From CAJQGY01 sp964417685 (GTDB taxonomy: Bacteria; Pseudomonadota; Gammaproteobacteria; Magnimaribacterales; D2472), in contig CAYQIT010000001.1 of the NCBI GenBank assembly GCA_964417685.1, positions 62,001 to 126,000 of the forward strand: DNA of 64,000 bases. Direction: 5' to 3'. This document shows positions 8,437 through 17,444 of the stretch, piece by piece (within the stretch, counting starts at the first letter, position 1; every line of letters begins with the position of its first letter). The notes below the pieces were generated by a model, which saw only the letters and a list, made by a program, of their open reading frames with translations, searched no databases and was not told the origin of the DNA. The position numbers were made by a program, and so were the translations under genes.

Positions 8437-10298
8437 ATCTGACCTTTAGTAGAATTATCAAGTCTATTATTTATCTTTAAAGCAGTTCGCAAAGATCTCG
8501 CAAAACATTTAAAGGTTGATTCAACTATATGATGACTATTATTACCAATTACATTTATGTGACAATTAAATCCAAGAGTATTTACGAAGGATATAAAAAA
8601 ATGCGGGAACATTTCTGTAGAAAAATCTCCTACATATTCTGTGAGTTTAGGTATCTCAATATTAAGATTTATTCGAGATGCCATATCAATTGCAACTTCA
8701 GCCTTACACTCATCCATAACAATTACCTCTGATGATGCATATCTATCTATATTATCTCTGCTACCCAAAGCTTCTTTGAAACAATCAGCCAAAGTAATGG
8801 CAACATCCTCAATAGTATGATGTTGATCAACATCTATATCACCAAGTGCCTCTATAACAAAATCAAATTCACCATGTTTTGCAAATTGTTCGAGCATATG
8901 ATCATAAAATTTAATTCCAGTATTAATAGAATAATTACCAGTTCCATCGATGTTTACACTTGTATAAATCTTAGTTTCATTTGTTTTTCTAAATTTAAAA
9001 GCAGTTCTTAAGTTCTGTTCCTTAGTTAAAAATTTTTCTCTAATTTCTACTGCTTTCATATGTCCATCAAGATTTTCTTCTAATGCAAGATTTTTGACGT
9101 CATTTGAAAGATTCATAAAACCTTCAATAGATGCTTTTTGGAATGTTATAGTTTTTGTAAAATCTTTTACTGATAATCCCGAGTAAGTTTTAGCATAGCC
9201 ATTTGTTGGCAAGGTGTGGTTAGAGCCAGATGCATAATCACCAAATGATTCAGGACAAAAGGGACCTAAAAATACCGATCCCGCATTATTAATTTTATTA
9301 GATAATCCAATTAACTCCTCATCAATAATTATTAAATGTTCAGGCGCATATTTATTAGTAAAACCTACTAAATCATCAATAGAATCAAATTTTATCAAAT
9401 AAAGGTTTAATAGACTGCTTTCAATAATATCTTTTCTTTTAAGATTATTTATTTGGTTAGTTACTGAATCCCTAACCTTATTAATTAAATTTTTATTGGT
9501 TGAAAGAAGGACGGCTCTTGAATCGCTTCCATGTTCAAGCTGTGACAATAAGTCTGCTGCAATTAATTCACATTTATCTTCATCTTCACCTATTACAAAG
9601 ACCTCACTAGGACCAGCGGGCATATCAATTGCAACTATACTTGATACAATTTTTTTAGCCTCAGTGACAAATTTATTACCTGGACCAAAAATTTTGTCTA
9701 CTTTAGGTATTGATTCTGTGCCATATGCTAAAGAAAAAATTGCCTGAGCTCCTCCAATTTTATATATATTTTTTACGTTTAAGATTGATCCTATCCACAA
9801 TATTGCTGGATGAATTTCTCCATTACTATCTGGAGGAGTGCATATGTATATGTTTTTACAGCCTGCAACAATTGCTGGAATTATTTGCATTAACATAGAG
9901 CTAAACAAAGGAGCAGAACCTCCAGGTACATATAAACCAACCGAATCTATTGGTCTAGTTTCAGCCCATAAACTAATTCCTTTCGTTGTGTCAGCTGGCA
10001 TTAAATTTAATGATCTAAATTGCCTTAGTGCAAAAGATTCAATGTTTGATTTAGCAATTAATATTGATGATTTAAGTTCATCTGAAATTTTGTTTTCTGC
10101 ATTAATAAAATCATTTTCAGAAACTTTTAGATTTTTTGATTGATATTCATCAATTGATTTTTGAATTTTCTTTATGCCAAGATCACCCTCGCATTTAATA
10201 ATATTCTCAAATTCTAAAATTTTAGCAACCTGATCTTCAGGCAAATCATTGTTACTCGAAGGTAATATAAATTGATTTGTATAATCAACTATATTCAT
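8433..10298 (-). CDS. hisDB: HisD-HisB fusion: histidinol dehydrogenase + imidazoleglycerol-phosphate dehydratase
   Basis: A single 621-codon reading frame encodes two enzymes. Residues 1 to about 431 are a full-length histidinol dehydrogenase: VPGGSAPLFSS, FGPGNKFVTEAKK, the QLEHGSDS zinc-ligand region, YAPEHL with the catalytic Glu-His, and SGSNHTLPT. Residues about 432-621 are a full IGP dehydratase with the metal-binding HHTIED and SHHIVES motifs. No histidinol-phosphatase domain precedes the dehydratase. The usual enterobacterial order is hisG-D-C-B; here hisC is missing and D runs straight into B with no linker (junction near 9006). It overlaps hisG by 1 nt and hisH by 4 nt. Each half is certain; the fusion depends on the sequence being free of assembly error. 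Confidence 0.93.
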   Translation of the reverse strand: MNIVDYTNQFILPSSNNDLPEDQVAKILEFENIIKCEGDLGIKKIQKSIDEYQSKNLKVSENDFINAENKISDELKSSILIAKSNIESFALRQFRSLNLMPADTTKGISLWAETRPIDSVGLYVPGGSAPLFSSMLMQIIPAIVAGCKNIYICTPPDSNGEIHPAILWIGSILNVKNIYKIGGAQAIFSLAYGTESIPKVDKIFGPGNKFVTEAKKIVSSIVAIDMPAGPSEVFVIGEDEDKCELIAADLLSQLEHGSDSRAVLLSTNKNLINKVRDSVTNQINNLKRKDIIESSLLNLYLIKFDSIDDLVGFTNKYAPEHLIIIDEELIGLSNKINNAGSVFLGPFCPESFGDYASGSNHTLPTNGYAKTYSGLSVKDFTKTITFQKASIEGFMNLSNDVKNLALEENLDGHMKAVEIREKFLTKEQNLRTAFKFRKTNETKIYTSVNIDGTGNYSINTGIKFYDHMLEQFAKHGEFDFVIEALGDIDVDQHHTIEDVAITLADCFKEALGSRDNIDRYASSEVIVMDECKAEVAIDMASRINLNIEIPKLTEYVGDFSTEMFPHFFISFVNTLGFNCHINVIGNNSHHIVESTFKCFARSLRTALKINNRLDNSTKGQI

Positions 10299-11164
10299 TA
10301 GTTTAATACTTTCTCTATTGGCATAACTAAAATTGAAGATGCTCCATTAATCTTCAATTCTTCCATCGTTTCCCAGAATACAGGCTCCTGACATAACGCA
10401 TGAATAGCAACTTTGTTTTCATCTTCTAATGGGATTATTGTTGGAGATTCTGAACCAGGCAGCAACGAACAAATATTTTTAACATTATTAACATCAGTAT
10501 TTAACATTACATACTTACTTTCACGAGCGTTTATAACACCTTTTATTCTATTAATAAGTTTGTTAGCAAGATCTAATTTTTTAGAATCTAAATCACTGTT
10601 TTGAATTAATACAGCCTCAGATTCGAGTATGGTCACAACTTCCTTTAAATTATTCGCTTCTAATGTAGCGCCTGATGAAACTAAATCGCATATACAATCA
10701 GACATACCAATATGTGGTGTTAATTCAACTGATCCGTGTATGTCTACAACTGATGCATTTATAGAATTTTCTTTAAAATAATTGTTAACTATATTAGGGT
10801 AAGACGTAGCTACTTTTTTATTATTAAGATCTATATAGTCCTCATTTTCAGGTATTGCAAATGATAATCTGCATTTTGAAAAACCTAATTTAAGAATTTT
10901 TTTAATATTTAGAAGGTTTTTAGAAATAGTTTTTTCTAAAAGTTCATTCTCTCCAATTATTGCAAGATCAGCATCACCATTATTTACTAGAGACGGAATA
11001 TCATCATCTCTAACAAACAGAATATCGATTGGAAACGAATTAGATCTAATCAATAATTTACCATCTCTTGAATGAAACTTAACACCAGACTTTTTTAATA
11101 TCTTTTGGCTTTCATCTGATAATCTGCCATTTTTTTGTAGTGCAATTGTTATTCTATTAATCAT
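10298..11164 (-). CDS. hisG: ATP phosphoribosyltransferase (long form)
   Basis: First committed step of histidine synthesis: ATP + PRPP to phosphoribosyl-ATP. The 288-residue length and extra C-terminal domain (about 215-288) mark the HisG-long form, which carries its own ACT-like histidine-feedback domain and needs no HisZ. The start IALQKNGRLSDES and the PRPP-binding DLVSSGATLEAN are clear. It follows the TrpR-like gene with a 4-nt overlap and is followed by hisDB with a 1-nt TAATG overlap. Confidence 0.96.
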   Translation of the reverse strand: MINRITIALQKNGRLSDESQKILKKSGVKFHSRDGKLLIRSNSFPIDILFVRDDDIPSLVNNGDADLAIIGENELLEKTISKNLLNIKKILKLGFSKCRLSFAIPENEDYIDLNNKKVATSYPNIVNNYFKENSINASVVDIHGSVELTPHIGMSDCICDLVSSGATLEANNLKEVVTILESEAVLIQNSDLDSKKLDLANKLINRIKGVINARESKYVMLNTDVNNVKNICSLLPGSESPTIIPLEDENKVAIHALCQEPVFWETMEELKINGASSILVMPIEKVLN

Positions 11165-11433
11165 TTTTTTAATTTTTTAAGTATTCTTGTATAACCCTGA
11201 TTGGGTTCATTAGTTAAAAATCTAGCAACCCTTGTAACTGTAGTTGTACTTGTTTTATGTTTATTTGCAATCTCTCTATACGAAAGTTTCTCATCAAATA
11301 ATGTTTGTGCAACAAGCCAACGTTCATTGAGTGCTTTTAATTCAGCTGGTGTACAAAGATCATTAAGAAATTCATCTACCTGTTTTTTATTAGTCAACAT
11401 TAACAGTGCTTTTGATAGTTCAGTATATTTCAT
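11161..11433 (-). CDS. TrpR/YerC-family transcriptional regulator, head of the his operon
   Basis: A 90-residue helical protein of the TrpR superfamily. TPAELKALNERWLVAQTLF leads into a helix-turn-helix, SYREIANKHKTSTTTVTRVA, that would bind DNA. TrpR binds tryptophan, but family members of the YerC/YecD type found beside histidine genes have been proposed as histidine repressors. Being first in the his operon and overlapping hisG by 4 nt supports that role here, by inference. A promoter-like pair lies immediately upstream and would give an almost leaderless transcript. Confidence 0.88.
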   Translation of the reverse strand: MKYTELSKALLMLTNKKQVDEFLNDLCTPAELKALNERWLVAQTLFDEKLSYREIANKHKTSTTTVTRVARFLTNEPNQGYTRILKKLKK

Positions 11434-11441
11434 AGCGTTGC

Positions 11442-11470
11442 AGTGTATTACTATGCTAAAACAATGTAAA
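11442..11470 (-). promoter_or_regulatory. Putative his operon promoter
   Basis: On the minus strand, TTTACA (11470-11465) and TACACT (11447-11442) are 17 nt apart and resemble -35/-10 elements. The start codon of the TrpR-like gene follows the -10 by only 8 nt, so transcription would start at or within a few nucleotides of the ATG. The flanking CATAG (11431-11435) and CTATG (11451-11455) form an inverted repeat around the -10 that could be an operator for the TrpR-like protein. This is pattern matching in an AT-rich background. Confidence 0.4.
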
Positions 11471-11484
11471 GGCTTTATATTAAA

Positions 11485-12498
11485 TTATTTAGATTTTTGA
11501 AGGACGCTAACAATCTCTAGATGATTGGTATTTACAAATTGATCAAAGAATTCAATTTTAGAAATTTTATAATCAGTTAATTTAGAAACATCTTTTGCAT
11601 AAGTCTCCGGATTACAAGAAATATAGATAACATTTTCAAAACGATTTACCAAAGATATAACATCATCCGTTAACCCTGATCTTGGTGGATCTAACAATAA
11701 GTGTGAAAAATTATAATCAACTAACTTTTCGCCTTTGAGTCTATTAAATAATCTACCTGTCATAGCTTCAGAAACTTCGTCACATGATAATCTCGAATAC
11801 TTAATATTAGAGATATTATTTTTTGAAATTGCCATATCTAAACACATCATAGATTTTCGATTATTTTCTGTAGCAAAAACTTTATTAAATATTCTTGATA
11901 AAGGAATTGAAAATGTGCCGCAACCACAATAGAGCTCAAGTAAATCTTTGGGACCTTTTATAAATGATTCAACTAAATTCACCATCCTAGGAACCATATA
12001 TCTATTTGGTTGAAAAAAAGTTTGATCAGTTTGATACAGATAAAAAGGATTATTTGAATTAATTAATTCTTCCAAAATTTCATTTGAAGTACTTAGTAGC
12101 TTTTTTTTACTTCTTAGAACAATTTCAATATTTAGATCTTTTGCAATCCTTGAAGATTCTGTTAACAACTCAACATTAACTTCTTTGTGATATATGAGGC
12201 TAACAATAATTTTATTGAAATTATTTGCCCTAAAGTTAATTTGAAATAATTTTTTATGTAAAAGATACGAATCATTAATTTTTATAGAAAGTTTTGGCAT
12301 CAATTCTGAAATTGCTGGGTGAGCTAAATCTAATTTTGATATATATAATTTTTGTCCATTACTGACCATTGTGTATGAACCATTTCTATATCCAAATTCA
12401 CACCTAGATCTAAATCCAGATGCTGGACTAATATTTGTTTTTACCGGATCAGGATAAAATGTTTTGATTAGATTGTGTGAGTTTTCTAGCTTATTCAT
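11485..12498 (-). CDS. trmA: tRNA (uracil-5-)-methyltransferase
   Basis: SAM-dependent enzyme that makes m5U54 in the T-loop of tRNA. The 337-residue protein is slightly shorter than the usual ~366. The SAM-binding LELYCGCGTFSIPL, the DPPRSGL motif, and ISCNPET with the catalytic cysteine are visible. The C-terminal FDQFVNTNHLEIVSVLQ holds the general-base glutamate and resembles TrmA (FDQFPYTHHME) rather than RlmC/RlmD. There are no N-terminal TRAM-domain or iron-sulfur cysteines, which also fits TrmA. It precedes the his operon on the same strand with a 51-nt gap that contains the his promoter candidate. Confidence 0.93.
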   Translation of the reverse strand: MNKLENSHNLIKTFYPDPVKTNISPASGFRSRCEFGYRNGSYTMVSNGQKLYISKLDLAHPAISELMPKLSIKINDSYLLHKKLFQINFRANNFNKIIVSLIYHKEVNVELLTESSRIAKDLNIEIVLRSKKKLLSTSNEILEELINSNNPFYLYQTDQTFFQPNRYMVPRMVNLVESFIKGPKDLLELYCGCGTFSIPLSRIFNKVFATENNRKSMMCLDMAISKNNISNIKYSRLSCDEVSEAMTGRLFNRLKGEKLVDYNFSHLLLDPPRSGLTDDVISLVNRFENVIYISCNPETYAKDVSKLTDYKISKIEFFDQFVNTNHLEIVSVLQKSK

Positions 12499-12500
12499 GA

Positions 12501-12665
12501 TTACGTAAAGAATCTTGTAATGGCAATAATTAAAATAATAAACACACTATTTAATAATATAAATAAAAGCACGAGTTTCTTGATAGTGAAGTTATTTAGA
12601 TCTTTATTAAGCTCGTTACTATTTCTTACACCAAGAAGGCCATATATAATTCTTTTAAACCACAT
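12501..12665 (-). CDS. Small single-TM protein, DUF2970-like
   Basis: An ORF of 54 codons, too short for usual ORF cut-offs. The protein starts MWFKRIIYGLLGVR and has a charged middle (NELNKDLNNF). It then has one strongly hydrophobic segment of about 18 residues near 31-49 and ends TRFFT. This layout (short amphipathic start, G-V-R/Q motif, acidic-basic middle, one C-terminal TM helix) resembles the DUF2970 family of gammaproteobacterial inner-membrane proteins, whose function is unknown. It lies 2 nt upstream of trmA on the same strand, and its start is 11 nt from the divergent nfuA start. It could be missed or called spurious, but its hydrophobic pattern and position favour a real gene. 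Confidence 0.6.
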   Translation of the reverse strand: MWFKRIIYGLLGVRNSNELNKDLNNFTIKKLVLLFILLNSVFIILIIAITRFFT

Positions 12666-12677
12666 ATACTTATTTTA
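12665..12677. promoter_or_regulatory. Mirrored -10-like elements between divergent start codons
   Basis: Only 11 nt separate the start codons of the small membrane protein (minus) and nfuA (plus). TATACT (12665-12670) precedes the nfuA ATG by 6 nt, and on the other strand TAAAAT (12677-12672) precedes the small gene's ATG by 6 nt. If both work as -10 boxes, both mRNAs would be leaderless. Neither has a clear -35, and AT-rich DNA yields such matches by chance. Confidence 0.3.
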
Positions 12678-13270
12678 TGACAAATTTAATTAACATTACT
12701 AAAAGCGGTGAAGAATACCTAGCCAAGTTAATCAAAGATAAAAATGAAGATAATTTATCCATAAGAATTTTTATTTCTGATCCGGGAACCCCTAAAGCTG
12801 AAACTTGTTTAGCTTATTGCAAAGAGGAAGAAGTAGTTCCTGATGATATGATAATGAATCTAGAATTAATTACTGTATATGTTGATAAAAGAAGCGTTCC
12901 TTTTCTAGAGGATGCTGAAGTTAATTTTGACACTGATAATTTTGGTGGTCAGTTAACTATCAAAGCGCCTAATGCACGTCTTCCAAATATTTCTCCGGAT
13001 AGTTCCGTTGAAGATCGAATCAATTATGTTATTTATAATGAAATTAACCCAATGCTTGAATCTCATGGCGGCGATGTTTCCTTATCTGAATTTACAGAGG
13101 ATGGTGTTGCTGTCCTTCAATTTGGAGGAGGGTGCCAGGGTTGTGGGATGGTTGACGTTACATTAAAAGAAGGTATTGAAAAAACCTTAATTGAACAAAT
13201 ACCTGAATTAACTGCTGTAAAGGATATAACTGATCATTCTATGGATGAGAATGCATTTATTAAGTCTTAA
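12677..13270 (+). CDS. nfuA: Fe/S biogenesis protein NfuA
   Basis: Carrier that receives a [4Fe-4S] cluster and passes it to client enzymes. The N-terminal part (about 1-100) is an A-type-like domain lacking the conserved cysteine set. The C-terminal Nfu domain (about 110-197) carries C-Q-G-C in GGGCQGCGMVDVTLKEG, the cluster-binding CxxC. At 197 residues it has the standard length. Iron-sulfur clients encoded nearby include ETF-QO and NqrF. It is a single-gene unit, convergent with csiV with a 4-nt overlap. Confidence 0.95.
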   Translation: MTNLINITKSGEEYLAKLIKDKNEDNLSIRIFISDPGTPKAETCLAYCKEEEVVPDDMIMNLELITVYVDKRSVPFLEDAEVNFDTDNFGGQLTIKAPNARLPNISPDSSVEDRINYVIYNEINPMLESHGGDVSLSEFTEDGVAVLQFGGGCQGCGMVDVTLKEGIEKTLIEQIPELTAVKDITDHSMDENAFIKS

Positions 13271-14124
13271 TTTATTTTACTAATTGAAATTAGTACACCA
13301 AACATTGGGTGATCAAAGTAATGAATTTCTTCATTAAATAATCTTCTGTCTTCATCAATGAAATAGATTAAGGTCTCAGATTTATTTTGCGAGAGAGTCT
13401 CTAAATCTTTTTTTCTATTTGAAATTGACGTAATTTCAACAAATTTATTATTCTTATTTAAAGATAAATTTAGATCTAAATCTATATTATTATCTTTAGA
13501 TTCATTGATAGCTTTTGCATCTAGCTCTTCAATATATCTATCTGTATTTAAATTTATATGATTATTTTTTTCAACAAGAAGACCTAAATATGATTTCAGG
13601 TCAGCATGCAAATATCTATTCCTGTATAGATTAAGATAAAAACCATAATTTTCATTATTAAAGGTCAGGTATTTAGATTCTTCTTTATAAGGAATATTTT
13701 GCTGCCAACTCATTGAATCTAGAAATATAAAGTCATCTGAAGATTCAAGTTTAGATTTAAATTTTTTTAGTTTTTCTAAATTATCTGATCTTCTAAACCA
13801 TTTTCGAGGGTTGGTTGTATTCCTTGATGATTTGCTTTCTATTGGCTTTTTCTTATTTATTGAGATATTTGAAAGTAACTGTTGGAAGAAATTATCAGTT
13901 TGTTTTATATCAAAAGAACTTTTGTTCATATACAAATCAACATCTCTAAAGCCAATGTGTTCTCCTTCTGGTTTTATGAATTGATCTGAAAATACTTCAG
14001 ATTCATTGTTGCTATTATGTTTAAATATCAATAATTCTATTTGGTAACTATCTAATGTCTCATTCGCATTAATATTCATGATTAATGCAGAACTTATTAG
14101 TAATGTGATATTAAATAATTTCAT
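13267..14124 (-). CDS. csiV: CsiV-family periplasmic protein
   Basis: An N-terminal signal peptide (MKLFNITLLISSALIMNINA) precedes a 265-residue secreted domain starting YQIELLIFKH, the typical opening of CsiV-like proteins (Q-x-E-x-x-x-F). CsiV is known in vibrios as a periplasmic peptidoglycan-binding protein. The 14-nt overlap with mfd upstream matches the mfd-csiV neighbourhood seen in other gammaproteobacteria. The middle is low-complexity and rich in Asn, Lys and Ser. The family call rests on the N-terminal motif and synteny. Confidence 0.72.
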   Translation of the reverse strand: MKLFNITLLISSALIMNINANETLDSYQIELLIFKHNSNNESEVFSDQFIKPEGEHIGFRDVDLYMNKSSFDIKQTDNFFQQLLSNISINKKKPIESKSSRNTTNPRKWFRRSDNLEKLKKFKSKLESSDDFIFLDSMSWQQNIPYKEESKYLTFNNENYGFYLNLYRNRYLHADLKSYLGLLVEKNNHINLNTDRYIEELDAKAINESKDNNIDLDLNLSLNKNNKFVEITSISNRKKDLETLSQNKSETLIYFIDEDRRLFNEEIHYFDHPMFGVLISISKIN

Positions 14125-17100
14125 TTAAGAATCTTATAACTTTTTCTCTTCTCAATGAGCTATCAGGTTCAATTAATTTTATATTAAATTTATTTTGATT
14201 ATCAAAATAATATCTATCTTGATTCTTTTTAGAGATATCCAGTAGTTTCATTAATAGCACATCGCTGATTGAATTTGATAGTTTAAGCGAAGTGCACTCA
14301 GTCGTTGATAAAAGCTTTGAGATGTTTAATACACCAATTAAATTATTAATCGTCGCATTAAGAAGAAGGTTATTTGTTTCGATCGGTATTTTTCCGCATG
14401 TATCTTGCAAGTGTGATTTTATTTTATAGATATCTTCAGCTGAGTTGGCATCATAGACTAATTTATAAATCTTCAATCTTTCAACTGTTGATGGCATATA
14501 TGAATCACTAATAAACGCTGAGTCATAAAAATTAACATCTGTTTTTATTAATTCTGTGCTCGTTTTATTTTTATTTACCTGAATTGCAGACTTAAGCATT
14601 GAAAGGTATAGAGATAATCCTATTGATGAAATATGACCACTTTGCTTATCTCCAAGTATTTCACCCGAACCTCTTAATTCCATATCTTCTTGAGCTATAA
14701 AATATCCTGAACCTAATTTAGAATGTCTAATAATAGAATCGAGCCTATCTGATGCTATTTTTGGTATCTCATTATGGGGAATTAAAAAATAACAATAACC
14801 TTGTTTATTTGACCTTCCAATTCTTCCTCTAATTTGATGAAGTTGTGCTAAACCAAGCTTATAAGAATCCTCTATAATCATAGTATTTGCATTAGCAATA
14901 TCTAAACCCATCTCTACAATTGTTGTACAGATAAGAACATCTAATCCGCCCGAGCTAAATGCTTGCATAACTTCTGAGATTTCTTTCTTGTTCAGTCTTC
15001 CATGAGCAATACCAACTCTTAAATTAGGAAGTATCTTTAATATTCTGGATCTTAATATATCCATTTTTTCAATATTATTTTGCAGAACAAAACATTGTCC
15101 ACCTCTTTGTATTTCTCGAGATATTGATTCTTTTAATATAGTGTCATCAGAAATTTTTAAAAATGATTTTATTGATAACCTATTTACTGGAGGGGTATTT
15201 AAAAAAGAAAACTCCTTTAAACCTGAGAAAACAAAATTCATTGTTCTTGGAATGGGAGTTGCTGATAAATATAGTATATGAATATTATCTTGTTTGGATT
15301 TAATTAAATCTTTTTGTTTTATACCAAATCTATGTTCTTCATCAACAACAAGTAAACCAGTATTAGAATAATCAATATTTTGATTAAATATCGCATGTGT
15401 TGTAATTAAAATATCTATATTCGCTGAATTATAAGAAGTAATTATGTTTTCCTTATTCTTATGACTAACATGTCTTGTTAATAACTCGATATTTACAGGA
15501 AAACTATTAAATCTCTCTAGAAACGTTTCATAGTGCTGTTTTGCTAAGATAGTACTTGGGCATAAAACTATTACTTGTTTTTCAGAGAATACACCTATAA
15601 ATGAAGCTCTCATTGCTACTTCTGTTTTACCAAACCCAACATCACCACACAATAATCTATTCATTGGTTTAATTAATTCCATATCTCTTCTAATGGAGTT
15701 AACTGCACTCAATTGATCTGAGGTTTCGGTATAAGGAAATTCATCATTAAATTTATTAAAGTCATTATCACTAATTCGTAAACTAATCGATGATGAGTTT
15801 GCTCTTCTTGATTCCATATCAAGTATCTCAGCAGCATGATCATATGCTTGTTTTAAAGCCTTATCTTTTTTCTTTAACCATTTATTTGAAGATATTGAAT
15901 CGAGCTCTATGTCGTCTGATAACAATGATTTATGATATTTAGATAATAGATTTATGTTTCTAAGTGGAACATAAAGTCTTTCGTCATTGGCATATTTAAT
16001 CTTAATATACTCATTCGATACGCTATCTGTTTTCACCACCTCAAGGCATTCATATTGCCCTAATCCATATTTTTCATGAATCAGTAAGTCACCGTTTTTA
16101 AAAGGATTGAAATCAATAATTTCTTTGTTATTACTAGTAACATCATTCGAATTTAAATTCTCTAAATCAGCATATTTATCACTGTGTATTACTAATATTT
16201 CTCCTTTGATAGCTAAAGGCCTAACTTTTGGATGTTTTTTTACATAAATTCCACTATTTAGTTCATTTATCTTATTGCTTAGATCTTTGCATTTAAAATC
16301 AAGTTCATCTTTAATTTCATTTATTTCTGATGTTATATCTGATAACAAAACAATCTTTTTAAATTTATTTAAATATTCACTTGGGTTCTTGATAAGTGTT
16401 TCAATACCTACTGGGTTTGAATAATCATTCTCATATGTATCGTATTGAATATTTGAACTAAGGAAGTTAGTTATTTCATTATGATCTGTAAAAAGATCTT
16501 TAGGGCTTATTAAAGGTCTATTTATATCAATATTTTCATCCTCATATCTTTGATCTATGTAATTGTTATAACTTCCCAAATCATCATAAAAATTTATGAA
16601 TTTAAAGTTATCAAATATTTCTATAAATGACTTGGTCTCTGTAAAGAAAAACGGCAAGTAAATTTCTAAACCTTCTGGATATAAACCTTTAGATACTTTG
16701 TTAAAAATTTCACAATTTCTTTCGTCATAGTTGACAAAGTAATCTCTCCATTTTTGTTTAAATAACTCAATTGAAGTTTCATTTAATGGTATATAAGAGC
16801 CATTGCTTAACTTAAATGTATCTAGTGTCGTTATTGATGATTGAGATAATTTGTCAAAAAACCTTATTGATTCTATTGTTGTATCAAAAAACTCAACTCT
16901 TATTGGGTTTTTGTAAATAGGTGAAAAAAAATCAACAATACCACCTCTATGAGCATACTGATTAATTTTTTCAACCCTATCATTTCTTTCAAAATTGAAA
17001 GCTTCTAATACTTTTAAAAACCTATTAATAGAAATTTCATCATCTAATGTAAATGTTCTTAAAGTTTTAAAATAATCTTTTGATGGAAATCTTTCATATA

Positions 17101-17386
17101 ACGATCTTATGGTTGTTATTAAAATAATTTTATTTGTATTATTTAATGCCTTAAATCTTAATTTAATTATATCTTCAGGAATTGAAAAATGGTCATATGG
17201 AAGCATTTCGTTTTCAGGAAACAGCATAACCTCATCATTTTGTAGATATAGCCTTATCTCATTAAATAACTCTTGAGCTGATTTTGCATCTTGTGTAATT
17301 ACGCACAAAGACTGATCAGTATTGTAAAAATTTTTGCACAGCAAGTGTGCAAACCTATGATCATTGGCTTTGTTATTTTTATTCAT
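14111..17386 (-). CDS. mfd: Transcription-repair coupling factor Mfd
   Basis: ATP-driven DNA translocase that removes stalled RNA polymerase and recruits UvrA. At 1091 residues it is a little shorter than the usual ~1150. In order it has an N-terminal UvrB-like part, a CarD-like RNAP-interaction domain near residue 440 (GDLLIHEKYGLGQYECLE), and helicase motifs. These are Walker A GDVGFGKTE near 580, DEEHRFG near 680, SATPIPRT near 705 and QIRGRIGRS. A C-terminal TRCF domain follows. It overlaps csiV by 14 nt. Its start is 58 nt from the divergent acyl-CoA dehydrogenase gene. Confidence 0.97.
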   Translation of the reverse strand: MNKNNKANDHRFAHLLCKNFYNTDQSLCVITQDAKSAQELFNEIRLYLQNDEVMLFPENEMLPYDHFSIPEDIIKLRFKALNNTNKIILITTIRSLYERFPSKDYFKTLRTFTLDDEISINRFLKVLEAFNFERNDRVEKINQYAHRGGIVDFFSPIYKNPIRVEFFDTTIESIRFFDKLSQSSITTLDTFKLSNGSYIPLNETSIELFKQKWRDYFVNYDERNCEIFNKVSKGLYPEGLEIYLPFFFTETKSFIEIFDNFKFINFYDDLGSYNNYIDQRYEDENIDINRPLISPKDLFTDHNEITNFLSSNIQYDTYENDYSNPVGIETLIKNPSEYLNKFKKIVLLSDITSEINEIKDELDFKCKDLSNKINELNSGIYVKKHPKVRPLAIKGEILVIHSDKYADLENLNSNDVTSNNKEIIDFNPFKNGDLLIHEKYGLGQYECLEVVKTDSVSNEYIKIKYANDERLYVPLRNINLLSKYHKSLLSDDIELDSISSNKWLKKKDKALKQAYDHAAEILDMESRRANSSSISLRISDNDFNKFNDEFPYTETSDQLSAVNSIRRDMELIKPMNRLLCGDVGFGKTEVAMRASFIGVFSEKQVIVLCPSTILAKQHYETFLERFNSFPVNIELLTRHVSHKNKENIITSYNSANIDILITTHAIFNQNIDYSNTGLLVVDEEHRFGIKQKDLIKSKQDNIHILYLSATPIPRTMNFVFSGLKEFSFLNTPPVNRLSIKSFLKISDDTILKESISREIQRGGQCFVLQNNIEKMDILRSRILKILPNLRVGIAHGRLNKKEISEVMQAFSSGGLDVLICTTIVEMGLDIANANTMIIEDSYKLGLAQLHQIRGRIGRSNKQGYCYFLIPHNEIPKIASDRLDSIIRHSKLGSGYFIAQEDMELRGSGEILGDKQSGHISSIGLSLYLSMLKSAIQVNKNKTSTELIKTDVNFYDSAFISDSYMPSTVERLKIYKLVYDANSAEDIYKIKSHLQDTCGKIPIETNNLLLNATINNLIGVLNISKLLSTTECTSLKLSNSISDVLLMKLLDISKKNQDRYYFDNQNKFNIKLIEPDSSLRREKVIRFLNEII

Positions 17387-17444
17387 TGAGTTGTGTATAA
17401 TAATTGTCTATTTTATCAATCAAAAAAGAAAACAAAAGGAAACT

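Noticed and set aside
13279..13294. Short hairpin (ACTAAT/ATTAGT) at the nfuA/csiV junction
   Set aside because: Only six A/T-rich pairs with a 4-nt loop; likely chance, though its position echoes the other convergent junctions.
17364..17444. Longer N-terminus for the first acyl-CoA dehydrogenase
   Set aside because: It would add hydrophobic, family-unlike residues and overlap the mfd start. The ATG at 17445 has a ribosome-binding site and the family's usual N-terminus.
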